Below are positions 47,701 through 59,536 of a stretch of 64,000 bases of DNA, one piece after another; position 1 is the first letter of the stretch; every line of letters starts with the position of its first letter. Both the position numbers and the translations under genes were made by a program. The notes below the pieces were generated by a model. That model ran no database searches and was not told the origin of the DNA. It was given only the letters and a program-made list of their open reading frames with translations. This stretch comes from Oasisia sp. SBJ-2009 (Eukaryota; Annelida; Polychaeta; Sabellida; Siboglinidae): positions 22,466,082-22,530,081 of the forward strand of contig OZ024866.1 in assembly GCA_964017155.1 (NCBI GenBank). The letters run 5' to 3'.

Positions 47701-48851
47701 TGAGAGAGGTTACAGGTAGGACCCATGGATATCGCTGTAGTGAGAGAGGCCACAGGTAGGACCCATGGACACTGCTGTAGTGAGAGAGGCCACAGGTAGG
47801 ACCCATGGACACCGCTGTAGTGAGAGAGGTTACAGGTAGGACCCATGGCCATCGCTGTAGTGAGAGAGGTTACCGGTAGGACCCATGGCCATCACTGTAG
47901 TGAGATAGGTTACAGGTATGACCTATGGACATCGCTGTAGTGAGGGAGGTTACAGGTATGACCCATTGACATCACTGTAATATAGTAATAGACGCTATAG
48001 TGAGAGAGGCCATATGCAGGACCTGTAGACCCCGATGTAGTGAAAGTGGACACATATATCCCATGGCCATTGCTGATATGAGGGAGGCCACATGTAGTAC
48101 GTAGTAATCGTAACACTTCTATTGCGCCTATATCCTTGTGATGTGTGATGTCATGTGTTTAAATGTGTGATGTCGTATGTTGCAGCGAGTGGTGTGTGAT
48201 ATGTGTTGCAGTGTGTGTGATGTGTAATGACGTGTGTTGCAGTGTGTGATGTGTGATGTCATGTGATGCAGCGTGTGATATCGTGTGATGCAGCGTGCGA
48301 AATCATGTGTTGCAGTGTGTAATGTCGGATGTCGTTTGTTGCAGTGTGTGATGTGTGATGTCGTGTGCTGCAGCGTGTGATGTGTGGTGTTGCAGCTGCC
48401 CTCCAGAGTGTCTTTCCGCAGACAGAGCTAGGACGGTTCATGTCGCTGTCGAAGCGAGACAAGGAGAGACTGCTGCTGGAGCTCACTATGATTGTCACTG
48501 GCATCCGACTCTACAACAAGGAGTGCGGCAAGGGAGGGGAAGGCATTGACGACCGTGAGTACCTCATCATTATCTCACTTTCCCTCGTCGTCATTATGAC
48601 GTGTATCCTATCTTTGTATGTTAGCTGAATTACCGAACGTTGCATGGCGACAAAGAACCTAGTATTATTTTATAATTAAAGTTGTCTCTAAATCAAACAG
48701 TTTATACATTGAATTCTTTAGATAGCTAAACGGTTACCATGATGGTAAGCTACATGAGTACAATAGAGTCTGACACATTTTTGGGAGCATACAATATTTG
48801 TCAAAGCTCCGATGTGTGCATTGCATATCATCGAAAGTAAATTGCGTTTTG

Positions 48852-48889
<38 letters not shown>

Positions 48890-51800
48890 TGCTTGATTGC
48901 CGAGTGGCCGCGTCCAATGCAAAATATTGTCTGCGCCACTGGTTGTATCACACTATCAGTGTGACGGGAGAATGGTGTCTGTCTGCAGTGCCGGGCATTC
49001 TCAACGAAGCAGTTCCTGCTACCACACGGAATATGGATATAAAGCTGCAACAGACACTGGACGCAGCCTACAAGTACACAGGTAACACCCATCTCTCTGC
49101 CTCTCTGTATCTCTGTCTCTCTGTCTCTCTGTCTCTCTGTCTCTCTGTCTCTCTGTCTCTCTGTCTCTCTGTCTCTCTGTCTCTCTGTCTGTCTGTCTCT
49201 CTGTCTGTCTGTCTCTCTGTCTCTCTGTCTGTCTGTCTGTCTGTCTCTCTGTCTCTCTGTCTCTCTGTTTCTCTGTTTCTCTGTTTCTCTGTTTCTCTGT
49301 CTCTCTGTCTCTGCCCGCTAGCCCGCCCGCCTGCACGCCCGCCCGCCCGCCCGCCCGCCCGCCCGCCCGCCCGCCCGCCCGTCTGCTCTCTCTCCTCTCT
49401 CGACCTCTCCCACTTTTTGTCTCCCTGTCTTTCACTTCGTCTCTATCTTTTCTCCTCACTCCCTTCCTATCTCACTCTGTCTCCCTCCTTCCTGTCCTCC
49501 TGTCATCCCTTGCTTCCTCCTTCAGGACTGCAGACGTTGTCTCCCAATTAGCAATGATCACACGCCTTTGTCTTTCGTAGCTCTTATCCAGAAGATGATT
49601 TCTGTGCAAATGGACCCGAAGTCGCGTCTGTCGATGTCGCGGCCCACAAGAAGAAACCTGTCACTCCCCCTGCTCAAGCAAGCCCTCATCAACTGCCGCC
49701 AACACGAGGCGTATCTGAATATTCTCCTGGTCAGACTCTTCCTCTTGTCACTTACACAAAGCATTTTCTCATGATTCGAATGCATAAATGTGCCTAGCAG
49801 CTAAAATATGATACTGAGACTTTATGTCTGAGCCATGTCACATACACCTTCCAGGGCCGACTTCGATAAAACTATCCGAGTAACATGATCACCTTTTCAT
49901 TTTCATTCTTAACCTAGATTCTCAAGGTGAAACTTCAACACAGCTGCCTTCGGGAATCACCACTTTTTTAGAATTCACTCTAATTAATAACGCCATCAGC
50001 AATGACAGGTAATTGGATACCACTTAGTAATGATAGCAGCAGCGGCAGCGGCAGCGGCAGCGGCAGCGGCAGCGGCATTGCAGAAGAAGTGAATGAAACA
50101 TATTACAGGGTGTATATTATATCGTATTACAGTTTCTACAATAATCACATTGACACATTGATCAATTTATTTACAGAAGGTTTATTTTAATGTGAAGCTG
50201 CCACTTTCTATCCGTGATCAGGATCGTTGCTGTTCGGTTGGTTTTCTCGCATAGGATGCGTGCGCATAGTAAATTACCACAAACAGGATACTACATTTGA
50301 GCTACGCGAGTCACTCGTGTATCTGAATCAACGTCGGACCTGTGTGATATTGCAGAGAGAAGTCATTGACTCTAGCATATTGTGATGTTTGCAGTAAATA
50401 CATGATGTGTTACCTGTTGTAGCCTAGTTATCCAGCTCTTTATTTGGGGGTTACCTTCTGTTTAGTAAGGATAAGAGGCGAGGTTTTTATTTCCATTGTC
50501 CTTTTTATTTATCTTCTCTTTGCTCCCTTTTTCACTATGTCCACTATTAACACTTCCCAATTCCTCCTATCTTTTATTGTTGTTCTCCGCACTTCCTAGA
50601 TCTCATTTAACACACATTGTAGTCTCAGTGTTCGTTGCCTCATTTCCCCCATAGCTTCGTGAAAAAGACACGTACGGGTTAAGTATGAAAATCAGTTCCA
50701 TCATCGCGTTGCCATGAGAGAGTAAATTCAAAATTGGTGAATACTTGAATGATACTGTTGAGACAGGCACTTGTTGATGTCAGGTTGGTAACTACCCAGA
50801 AATGTTACAACCTCAGCTTCTCAGATAAGTCCAGATGACGTTTGAATGAACAGCAGTCCAAGGCGTAACGCATTGATCAGAGGACTGGAGATTGTAGTAC
50901 ATACGAACTTGCCTTTGCCTTTGCCTGTTTTAAAGTTAGGGAAACAAAACAGATATTATTTGATGCAGTTTGACACAGACTGTTCTTCTCTGGCAGAACG
51001 ACATCATCAGATGTGCCCAACAGGTGGAGCAATTGGAGTCACAGCTGGCGTCGAGGCTCGAGCAGCTCCAGGTCACAGTACAGTCTAAGACGGCTGTTCC
51101 CACGGCTCAGGTGTATGTAAGTATTAGTTTATTGGACACTTCTGATGGAACAGTGTGGAGCCATGCCTCGTCTTTCATTCATACGATTCAACTACATTTC
51201 ATATAAAGACCCCTAATTCTACTGCACGCTGCTTTTGCTGCGCAGTTGCTTCTAATGTTAAATAGCAAAATTTGTAAACAAAATGTAACTTAGCCAGTAT
51301 CATTTATGGTTACACCTAATGTTTTGTAATGATTCTTGTTTTGATGTGCAACTGCTTTCAGTTTGCCAAGAATTCGTAGAAGTATACTATCTATATTATT
51401 ATATTGCTCTGTAGTAAACACTTGTTACATTTTATTTGTTATTTATTGTATCGGTTTATGATTAAACATATGGACGCTGAACGCTGGTGATTTAAATTGT
51501 AGATGTAATTGTAAAAAAATCTGAAGTTACCTTTTTATCTACAATCCAGTAAATTCCAACAAAATATGATCACTTTAACCCAATAATTAACATGAACAAT
51601 CCATAGATGAAAACAAACGTGTATCGGTATTTGCGATTCACACATGATTTATCTCCGTAGGTTAAGTGTCGTTTTCATCAGCACAAGTGATTTATTAGAT
51701 AAACATACTAGAGTTATTTGGGGCTTCTTTATTACGACATCTATCTGTAAAAATTACTTGTTTCTCAACTACATATCTACTTGTGTTTTATTATCTCCCA

Positions 51801-54800
51801 CCTCCGCGCAACACCACCCACTACTTGCGACCGACCAAGCTCGACTATACTCTACTTATGTGCATACGTGGCTACTGCAGAGTGCTGAGCTAAAATAATA
51901 ATAAGAAGAACTCAGAGTAGCCATTGAATTGACGTCATCTCGGTTACAGCCTCAGTTCGTTCACTTGGCTCAGATCTGGTGGTGGTTCCAGGACGAGATG
52001 GTTCTGCTGAGCGTGGTCAGTAACATCCTTGTCAGCCTCGAACCATTCTCTCATGTAAGTAGACGAACCATTCTCACGTGTAAGTAGACGGTTCCTGTCA
52101 GCCACAAAACTATTCGAAGTTGATTGGAACCATCGTTTTTAACAACTGATTATAGTAAAACATGCTTTCTTTATCATTACCTTATGTTGCTGTATTGCCA
52201 AATAAAGGGCATTTGTAATGTATCGAGTTCACAAAAGACCAGATCATGAGCTTCTTGATGTTTCTAAACTTGTAGCCCATATCCAATTTATTGTTGCTAT
52301 ATGTTTTGTTACGTTCATTCTTATTTAGTCAGAATATATGTTGTCGCACCTATTCTTTTTGCAATTTTAATAGGAAACGAGCAACATAATTATGCTTGGG
52401 GATTAACTTAAATGTAGGGATCAAGATTATCTTTCGCATAAAATAAACATTGCAATAATGCACAGTCACTACTCCAGAGCGCCAGGTTGATTCAAAACCA
52501 CACCAAATAACAAATGTATACAGAAAGTAAGTATATTTTTATATCAAAATTAAAATAAGCTAGTTAAATCCCAGTTACAGTGCACATGGCACAACTGGCC
52601 ATCTCTCAAACCAACGGTCCTACATTACTTATCAGCAAAAGTTTCGGCTGATAACATCTATCGAACTATTGCCACTGTCGTTGACGCTATTAGTAAGGCA
52701 ATCATTGCCAGATTGGTTGGTACAGTCACTAACTTAGCAAATAAAAACAAACTGCTTTACTAGTCTAAGCTCCAGCATTCAGTCCATAAATGATAAATTT
52801 ATTGAACTTTAGACATTCGAAGAGGATCTAATAAAATGACATTGATGATGACTTCTTGTTCGCCAATATCCTCGAAGATCGAGCTAAGTGGCGTAACAAT
52901 TTTTTTTTTAGGGATTAAGCAATCTCCTTATCGTACAACGACGCGAGAGTTATCGACGGTTGGATGAAGATGCAACCTTCTACGTAGCAACAACTTTAAA
53001 TAAATTTAGTGTAATATTTCTACACAAGATATGGAAAGCCGATAAAGGTGATTTCAAACAGCTTTGCCTAGACGGCTAAAAGTGTATAACACAGGGAAAA
53101 TTATGTAGTAAAAACGGAGGTTTATTAGTATATTTGATTATTATGTAGAAAGCTGAGTTACATATAAATATAAATATATACGAATATTGGGAAGGATTAC
53201 TCATCCTAGTAACTGGTAACATCTTAAAAATGACCATTTACAATATATGATCACCAAGCTGATGTAACACAAATATCACACAATTTGTTACTGAATTTTC
53301 ATCAATGGTTATCATCACTAGAGAACAGCAATACAATAATCTTACCATGGCATTGGTTTAAATTAAACTTCCTTAAAATAAACGAAAACAGAACACTAAC
53401 GTAACATAGTTTTTACCCACAAACAAATTTTCCAACCCTTTTCACTAAAACAAATAAAGCACTAGTAAATAATTTATTTTGCTTAACTCAATTTATATTA
53501 GAAAATACCGCTGGGATTTTCACAAACACATTCTCAGACCGTCAACCTGATTTTTGTTATTAAATGAAGTATTCTATTCTTAAAGGTGAAGTTCTTCATA
53601 CATTTGTAAACATTAACATATGAAGTGTTGAAGCCATGCAGAAAGTCAATATTGAGATTGGTTCTGATAAATTATAAAACAGACCACATAAACAACAAAA
53701 TGAAGATCCAAACCTAAATTACAGCATACCAACTATTGATCAGTGTTTAGATTTAATATTTCTTTTTAATGAACGGTCGTGATATGTTTTGATAATAATA
53801 ATAAACATTATTTATTCACGATTCCATTATAAAATATACATTTTATCTTCCCAAGGTTCTTGATTGTACAGTTGCATTAACTGTACATAGAACATAATGT
53901 AGATATACTAAACAATAAACTAATTTACCTAATAAATTGCGTGATGCAGTTGCAATATAATGAATTATATGTGTTTTGTAAAAATTTGAATTGTACAAAT
54001 GATAAAAACAGGATCTTGTGTTTGGTTTACTGTCGTGTGGGTTTTGAACATGTCGTGATGATGTCTGACAGAGCCACAAGATGTTGTTCCCGGACAGTGT
54101 TTTGCAGCCGCACCTCGAGAATGTTGAGGTACTTACTGACCAGATGCGGCGCTTGAAGGTAGGCTTCATGTAGACACACTTCATGGTTTGATATGACATC
54201 CAGGAAATATATTATAGCAGTTTGGAATGTCATCCAGGATATATGATATTACGGTTTTGGAATGTCATTCAGGATATATGTTACTATGGTTTGAGATAAG
54301 ATCCAAGGCATATGTTATTATGGTTTGGGATTACATCCAGGATATACATTATTATTATGGTTTGAGATGACAACCAGGGTATACGTTATTATGGTTTGCG
54401 ATGACATCCAGGGTATATGTAATTATGGTTTGGAATGCTATCTAAGATATACAGTATTATGGTTTGGGAGGACGTTCCAGAATGTTAGTCTTTGATACTA
54501 TCAAAATAATAAAGTACCATGATGACTGTTTGTGTTTAATGCTTAAAACGAATCATGATGTTATTACTCATTTAGCTATCCCTGCTGTTGTAATATCAAC
54601 AATGACAAGTTATTTTTTTGAAAATATCACTAATAATTTATATTTCATTATATGGAGAAAAACATCTTTTTGAAATATCCAACAAAGGTATGTCCAAATA
54701 TATTTTAATTTGTTTGGATATCAAAAAACAACAAACGTTGTCCCAATACACAATTGTTGCAGCATTCTTAATGGATAATTTATACTGCTAAAACAACTTT

Positions 54801-54926
54801 CAGGGACAAACCAAGTCAGAGATACTTGAGACGAAGTTTGGTATCGATATTCATGATCCAAAACTAGTGAAGGCAGCCATTGTTATACAAAGAGCTTTCA
54901 GACACTGGATAACTATGACAGACTTG
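43676..54926 (+). CDS. CFAP206: CFAP206 homologue, cilia- and flagella-associated protein 206
   Basis: Eleven exons: 43676-43783, 44900-44983, 45593-45683, 46327-46515, 48396-48554, 48989-49081, 49581-49729, 50997-51116, 51950-52054, 54072-54158, 54804-54926. All are GT-AG with compatible phases. Matching blocks in order: QAENVIRNIIRKI, VSETLVAFMVKAAVLDP, LTKSDVTKLVK, SLDTIKLQVYFDMNYTSR, EELESLYRRIVSFILLRSGL, GSPTDIAVVRE, AALQSVFPQTELGRFMSLSK, ELTMIVTGIRLYN, CGKGGEGIDDLP, VPTAQVYPQFVHLAQIWWWF and ILVSLEPFSHKMLFP. Family knowledge: the Chlamydomonas orthologue FAP206 docks radial spoke 2 and dynein c to the axonemal doublet. Exon 11 differs from the vertebrate protein and contains an IQ-like motif (AAIVIQRAFRHW). 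The C-terminal half known from vertebrates is not found; it may lie to the right, or this is a variant form. Introns hold splice-site minisatellites, an RTE-like LINE and SINEs. Confidence 0.9.
43850..44706 (-). mobile_element. RTE-like LINE fragment in CFAP206 intron 1
   Basis: On the minus strand, 44680-44372 reads PRDLVYWCLRRRGVPEKLV, GRTDEFSIKLCLHQGSGLSP and CELLFADDLAVVTDT, the palm of a reverse transcriptase. 44136-43846 reads KIKLYMTVIRPVLMYGTEW and KVKSVDIRKELGV, the thumb/C terminus. Frame breaks separate them. Typical RTE-type motifs such as GVHQGS and MLYG are recognisable. It is 5'-truncated and followed at 44740 by a TA tract. Confidence 0.85.
44716..44786. repeat. TA microsatellite
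   Basis: (TA)n with TATGTATG start, in CFAP206 intron 1, beside the truncated end of the RTE-like fragment. Confidence 0.9.
46482..47990 (+). repeat. 40-bp minisatellite built from CFAP206 exon 4 end plus 5' splice site
   Basis: About 37 tandem copies. The first is the real exon end: 34 nt of exon 4 (CCCACGGACATCGCTGTAGT, GAGAGAGGCCACAG) followed by GTAGGA, the start of intron 4. Later copies keep the AG|GT junction almost without exception, as CAG|GTAGGA, CAG|GTATGA or CAG|GTAAGA; many change GGCCACAG to GGTTACAG. Subfamilies alternate (blocks with GGACACCGC against GGACATCGC), which shows higher-order duplication. In the exon frame the second unit reads into AGGTAG, so use of most later donors would add a stop. 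Confidence 0.97.
48120..48395 (+). repeat. Tandem 3' splice-site array at the end of CFAP206 intron 4
   Basis: A 22-31 bp unit near GTGTGTGATGTCGTGTGTTGCAG is repeated up to exon 5. TGCAG ends at 48185, 48211, 48242, 48271, 48293, 48315, 48344, 48373 and 48395, the last being the true acceptor. A U-rich polypyrimidine tract is weak throughout; the unit is GT/TG rich. Confidence 0.93.
48856..48888. repeat. TA microsatellite
   Basis: (TA)n about 100 bp upstream of CFAP206 exon 6. Confidence 0.9.
49090..49382. repeat. CTGT(CT)n and CCCG microsatellite after CFAP206 exon 6
   Basis: CTCTCTGT repeats cover 49095-49312, followed by CCGC-type tetranucleotide repeats to 49382. It begins about 15 bp inside intron 6. 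The long open frames here are repeat artefacts. Confidence 0.95.
50036..50077. repeat. GGCAGC hexanucleotide repeat
   Basis: About six copies of GGCAGC after AGCAGCAGC, in CFAP206 intron 7. Confidence 0.95.
52038..52087 (+). repeat. 25-bp duplication of the CFAP206 exon 9 donor
   Basis: GAACCATTCTCTCATGTAAG then TAGAC is followed at once by GAACCATTCTCACGTGTAAG then TAGAC. The first copy holds the real exon 9 end and GTAAGT; the second holds an equally strong GTAAGT 25 bp downstream. Confidence 0.93.
54180..54480 (+). repeat. About 37-bp minisatellite in CFAP206 intron 10
   Basis: Seven to eight diverged copies of ATGGTTTGGGATGACATCCA plus GGATATATGTTATT. It starts about 20 bp after the exon 10 donor but the unit does not include a donor. 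Confidence 0.9.
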
Positions 54927-55350
54927 GTAGGCATGAAAAAAAAGACTAGAGCTAGTTCTAGTCTGGCAGCTGTTGCGCAACAGTTTGCATTTTATTGGCG
55001 TAACACTTATTTAATAATTGTATTCTGGTTATGTGAATATATGTACTGTTCGTACTAGCATAACATTACTTTCAAATTATTTCTTTTTTATAATACTCAA
55101 GTTACTAACACACATTTGTTCATTTACTAGATAGACCATGATGTGTTTTGTCTTATGAACCGTTTGGGTTTAGCATTTTGTTTACCTGAAAATTAATAAC
55201 TGCTCAGAAAAAATCAGAAGTACTTTTTTCAATAAGCTGATGTATTTCAGCAGATCTACATATAGGCTTATATGTGTTATTTCTTGTACATCCCCATATT
55301 GTTGGTACTACAGGACAAACCAGCAATATTTCATCTGTTGCACATTACTA

Positions 55351-55580
55351 GTTCTCTCGACCAGCAAACTTTGACTCAGACTACCATACGCTAAACATGG
55401 CCATTTCTCTAGACCAGCAAAGTCTGGTTCAGACCACCAGCTGCTAAATATGGCCATTTCTCTAGACCAGCAATGTCTGGCTCAGACCAACATCTGCTAA
55501 ATATGGCCATTTCTCTAGACCAGCAATGTCTGGCTCAGACCAACATCTGCTAAACACGGCCTTTTCTCCAGACCACACTC
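55351..55580 (+). repeat. 61-bp minisatellite
   Basis: Four copies of a unit beginning TTTCTCTAGACCAGCAATGT and continuing CTGGCTCAGACCAACATCTG, CTAAATATGGCCA. Copies 2 and 3 are nearly identical. It lies downstream of CFAP206 exon 11. Confidence 0.93.
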
Positions 55581-55584
55581 TTAG

Positions 55585-55905
55585 TAGCACAGTGGCGCAG
55601 ATGCTAGAACTTCACTCTCTCGACTGAGAGAACTCGGGTTCGAAGCAGGTGCTGCCGTGTAAAAGGTTGGACTAGTTATTTTGCCCTACATTGCTCCAGT
55701 TCGCTCAGCTGTGTCGCTATAGACAATGGTGGATATTTGTGTATGAAGTTATTTGCACATTAATTGCAGCATGGGTAGACACTTCGCAGAGAAGCCAACA
55801 TGGTATTCTATTGAACAGGTCTGCCAGGGAGTAATGTGTGAAGATCGCTGAATAATCCTAATGATTGAATACAGTGTGCCATATAATAATCTACCCTTTA
55901 CTTGT
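55585..55905 (+). mobile_element. SINE family A, diverged copy
   Basis: The head has a box B remnant (CTCGGGTTCGAAGC) and the body matches the 15130 copy (TTGCTCCAGTTCGCTCAGCT, GGTGGATATTTGTGTATGAA, ATTAATTGCAGCATGG, GAACAGGTCTGCCAGGGA). Confidence 0.8.
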
Positions 55906-55939
55906 AGTTTAATCTATAAAAGAAAAAATAATAATAGCT

Positions 55940-56170
55940 AGGTCGCTCTTCTAGACACATTATTTCTTGCTCAGAGTGCTTTACACTTTATTCCATGACA
56001 GCCCTGTTCAATCATACACCACCTCGGTTTTTCTGGGAAGGTTCCAATCACGCTGCAAGTAATGCGCGATGACTATTAAATAGTCATCACAAACTTTGTA
56101 AACACATAATCACGTTTGTCTATAGTCAGGTATTCATCGATACAGTTGTGTAAACTGGAGCAAGTAGAGT
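55940..56170 (-). mobile_element. SINE family A, inverted copy without its head
   Basis: The reverse complement gives TCACTCTACTTGCTCCAGTT, TATAGACAAACGTG, GCATTACTTGCAGCGTGATT, CCCAGAAAAACCGAGGTGG and GTAAAGCACTCTGA. With the copy at 55585 it forms a divergently decayed inverted pair about 35 bp apart. Confidence 0.75.
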
Positions 56171-56257
56171 GAAGATTTGCAAGGTTTGAAGTGCATTCAT
56201 TTCAAAGGAATTTGTATTTTCATGACTTGTTCTACTCCTAGGAGGCATCATCGTGTG

Positions 56258-56269
56258 TATGCGTGTGTA

Positions 56270-56312
<43 letters not shown>

Positions 56313-56390
56313 CCGCGTGCGTGCGTGCGTGCGTGGGTGTGCGTGCGTGCGTGCGTGAGTGCGTGCGTGCGTGCGTGTGTGTGTGTGTAT
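56258..56390. repeat. GT and GTGC microsatellite
   Basis: (GT)n from 56262 passes into GCGTGCGT blocks. Confidence 0.95.
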
Positions 56391-57290
56391 TACTTGACTT
56401 GTTTTTCTAGGAGTCGTCATCGCCCAAGGATACTGGTTCTTTCAAACTATGTCTCCTATACATATAGTACGGGATTGATTATAAGTAATTGTTAAATTTG
56501 CTTAGTAAACTGAGGAACCACCAACACAATTGATTGGTATATCAATGATGCCAGGGTACATTATTAAAAAAATCATGTTCTTAAAGAAATAAGAACAGCC
56601 AAATTCGGCACATCAAATACACACAGCATCATTAAATGCTCCAAAAACGTAATGGTACATTCTCAGAAGCATCAAATGGAATATGATTTGCCGATACTAG
56701 ACGCATGCAACATGAACACATTATGGCAAAGTTCTTGTGATTTGACATATCGCTTGAAATATTGCATAGCGCTCAAAACGTCTGTGGCATTTGGCTTAAA
56801 GCATTCGTCTCACCTGGATCCATTTGGGCCTATTGGCAGGGTGCGCAAAACAATAGTGTGTAGTGTCAGTGGTAACCCATTCAAAATGGCCTTAATTTTT
56901 AACAGTTTGTATAGTAATAATAGTCTTATCTGATAAAACGGTATCCTTATTCAATTTGTTATTTCAAATTCGGTTTGAGAACAAATCAGCGTTTGTACGA
57001 TATTCTGAGATAAGGCCGCCCTAGAGGTAACATAAGCGGTGCATTAATTCCCCAGACGGATGTGACGGGTTAAAATGTGGCCCCCTTAAGGCGTGTGGGA
57101 AACAGGTTAAATTGGGGGGCATCATGTGTGCCATCATGTGTGACAATTGTTCAATATTTAATAGATTCTAAGTAAAATCATTTCAACAGAAAGTACGTGA
57201 TTGTTCTTCTTCTTCCATTAAATTACCTCGGTCAACTTGCTGACCAATATTGTCATTGGTTTTTTGAGTTGTCATTCTCTACAATAAGTG
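56391..57290. other. No gene recognised
   Basis: Mixed-composition DNA. The plus-strand frame at 56652-56933 (contains KTSVAFGLKHSSHLDPFGPI) has no similarity I recognise and no clear splice context. It may lie in a long CFAP206 intron. Confidence 0.5.
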
Positions 57291-57525
57291 AGTCCACTGC
57301 AGGTTACACATTTACCTCCTGCGTGGGATCTTTTACTTCTCCTGGCTTAGACACCAGATAGAAGGGACCATCGGCTTTTAGTGTCTCTTCCTAAAGTAAA
57401 GACACACGCAAATGTGAGGTGAACGAAATTGCCTATATTTCGAAACGGCAGCAGGTGGGATTGAACCACCGTCCCCTCGATTGACAGTCCGGCGCCATAC
57501 GCGCTTCCACCGCTCACCACTCATA
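57290..57525 (-). mobile_element. tRNA-derived SINE, family B (minus strand)
   Basis: On the minus strand from 57520: GGTGAGCGGTGGAAGCGCGT (box A region), GGACTGTCAATCGAGGGGAC, then GGTGGTTCAATCCCACC (box B), followed by a body ATAGGCAATTTCGTTCACCT and TGGTGTCTAAGCCAGGAG. The body is unrelated to family A. Confidence 0.7.
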
Positions 57526-57699
57526 ATTGTCTTAGAACATAGTGGAAGATTAAAAGTAGACAATAATTGGGAAATGCAGTGTAGTAAATTATTTAGTCCA
57601 AGCATTAAGTAACTTGTTTGAAACAATACATGCTAATTATTATTATGTATTTTCACTATTGCTATAGTAATTGGTAATTCTGGATATACGAATTGTATG

Positions 57700-57774
57700 A
57701 TCTCTCTCTCTTTCTCTTTTTTTCTCTCTCAATCTCTCTCTCCCCACACGCACACACGCACACACGCACACGTA

Positions 57775-57833
<59 letters not shown>
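57700..57833. repeat. CT, CGCA and CA microsatellites
   Basis: TCTC-rich tract at 57701-57742, ACACGC and CGCACGCA at 57747-57793, (CA)n to 57832. Confidence 0.95.
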
Positions 57834-57836
<3 letters not shown>

Positions 57837-58592
57837 ATTATTCACTGCAGTCATGTAGCATTTGAATGACACTGCAATCTCGAATATTTTCAAAGGTACT
57901 TGTAGAACGTAGTGCTGTAATTACGTTAAGATATTTAACAGAATTGTTTTTGCAAAAGGTAGACATTTGTTTTCGTTCGCTTGGTTGACTTAATGATCTA
58001 ACAGTACTAATCTGATTATCTGCTTCTTTGTTTTCCTATGCGTGTCATGTGTCTATGCATATGTCATACCAATAGTGTCCTATATAAGATGTTTCAGCAG
58101 TTCTGACAACATGATCATTTAGTGATGAAAGCAAACCATCCTTGTAGATGTTTGAGGGATCCCCAAAGAAGAGGAAACACTTGTCAGCAGTTTATGAATG
58201 TTCGGCCGTTTTTACGAGTGATTAAAATGCATGATAGACAATTCACCTACATAGAATACGTTTTTAATTTGGTAACGATGACACAAATTATAAATAACAC
58301 ACCTTACTGACATTTTGAAAATATATAAGATCAAATACTTCATCTTTTGTATATAAGTAATGTGATGTAGTGAAACAATAACCTAAAATTTTATTATTTA
58401 TCCAAATGAAGCAATGAGCAACATGACATTGAATTTGCATTACTGAAAATGCTTCCAGATATAAATAAAGTAGTCAGGATATTGCACAGCAAAAATCTCG
58501 GGATATAATATGTCGTCCCAATAATGACTAAACCCTGCAACCACAGACACATGAGTAGAAACTAAGTACACCACATATTATATACACACCAC

Positions 58593-58637
<45 letters not shown>

Positions 58638-58750
58638 TTTAATTAAGGTGAAAAAATACAATTAGCAATACAATGACATGTTTCAGTACTGTGAGTAAGC
58701 ATAAGCAATATGTTAGAAAACGAAAAAACTAGAGCATTAAACATTTCATT
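57834..58750. other. AT-rich DNA, no gene recognised; TA tract
   Basis: A TA tract lies at 58600-58632 with TATAATATATAC ends. The short frame at 58122-58310 has no similarity I can name. Nothing else is seen. Confidence 0.5.
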
Positions 58751-58804
58751 TATGTGTATAAAATTAATAATGTATCATATCTATGCAATGAAACGTATGT
58801 GTAC

Positions 58805-59210
<406 letters not shown>

Positions 59211-59536
59211 CCGTGTTATATATGTTACATACATATGTTGGATGGTTGAACAAGCCAAATAGTAATTACATTATATATTTTACTAGCTTAAATGGAAACA
59301 TATTGTGTCGTTGTCTAAACAAAATGGGATTATGTCGAGTGATTGACCAGAGCAAATGGAAAGATGTCGTTTTTATACGAATATTTTTTCTGGTGGTTTT
59401 CATCCATGTTATCGTTATACAGTCATCGTGTTGGCATCATACATTCGCAAGGTAACATACTGTTGATTTATTGCCAATTACATACTTAGGCAAAGAAACA
59501 ATGACGTTCAATTTGTGCGATTGAAAATGTTTACAG

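Noticed and set aside
46482..47990. CRISPR array or satellite centromere
   Set aside because: The 40-bp units have no unique spacers, and the unit is explained fully by the exon/intron junction of a conserved eukaryotic gene.
46458..48116. Minus-strand frames with MGPTCGLSHYSDVHGSYL repeats
   Set aside because: These are the antisense of the CFAP206 exon 4 donor array; the period explains the open frames.
48889..49551. 220-residue plus-strand frame with SLSLCLSVS repeats
   Set aside because: It reads through the CFAP206 exon 6 donor into a CTGT/CCCG microsatellite; exon 6 ends at 49081.
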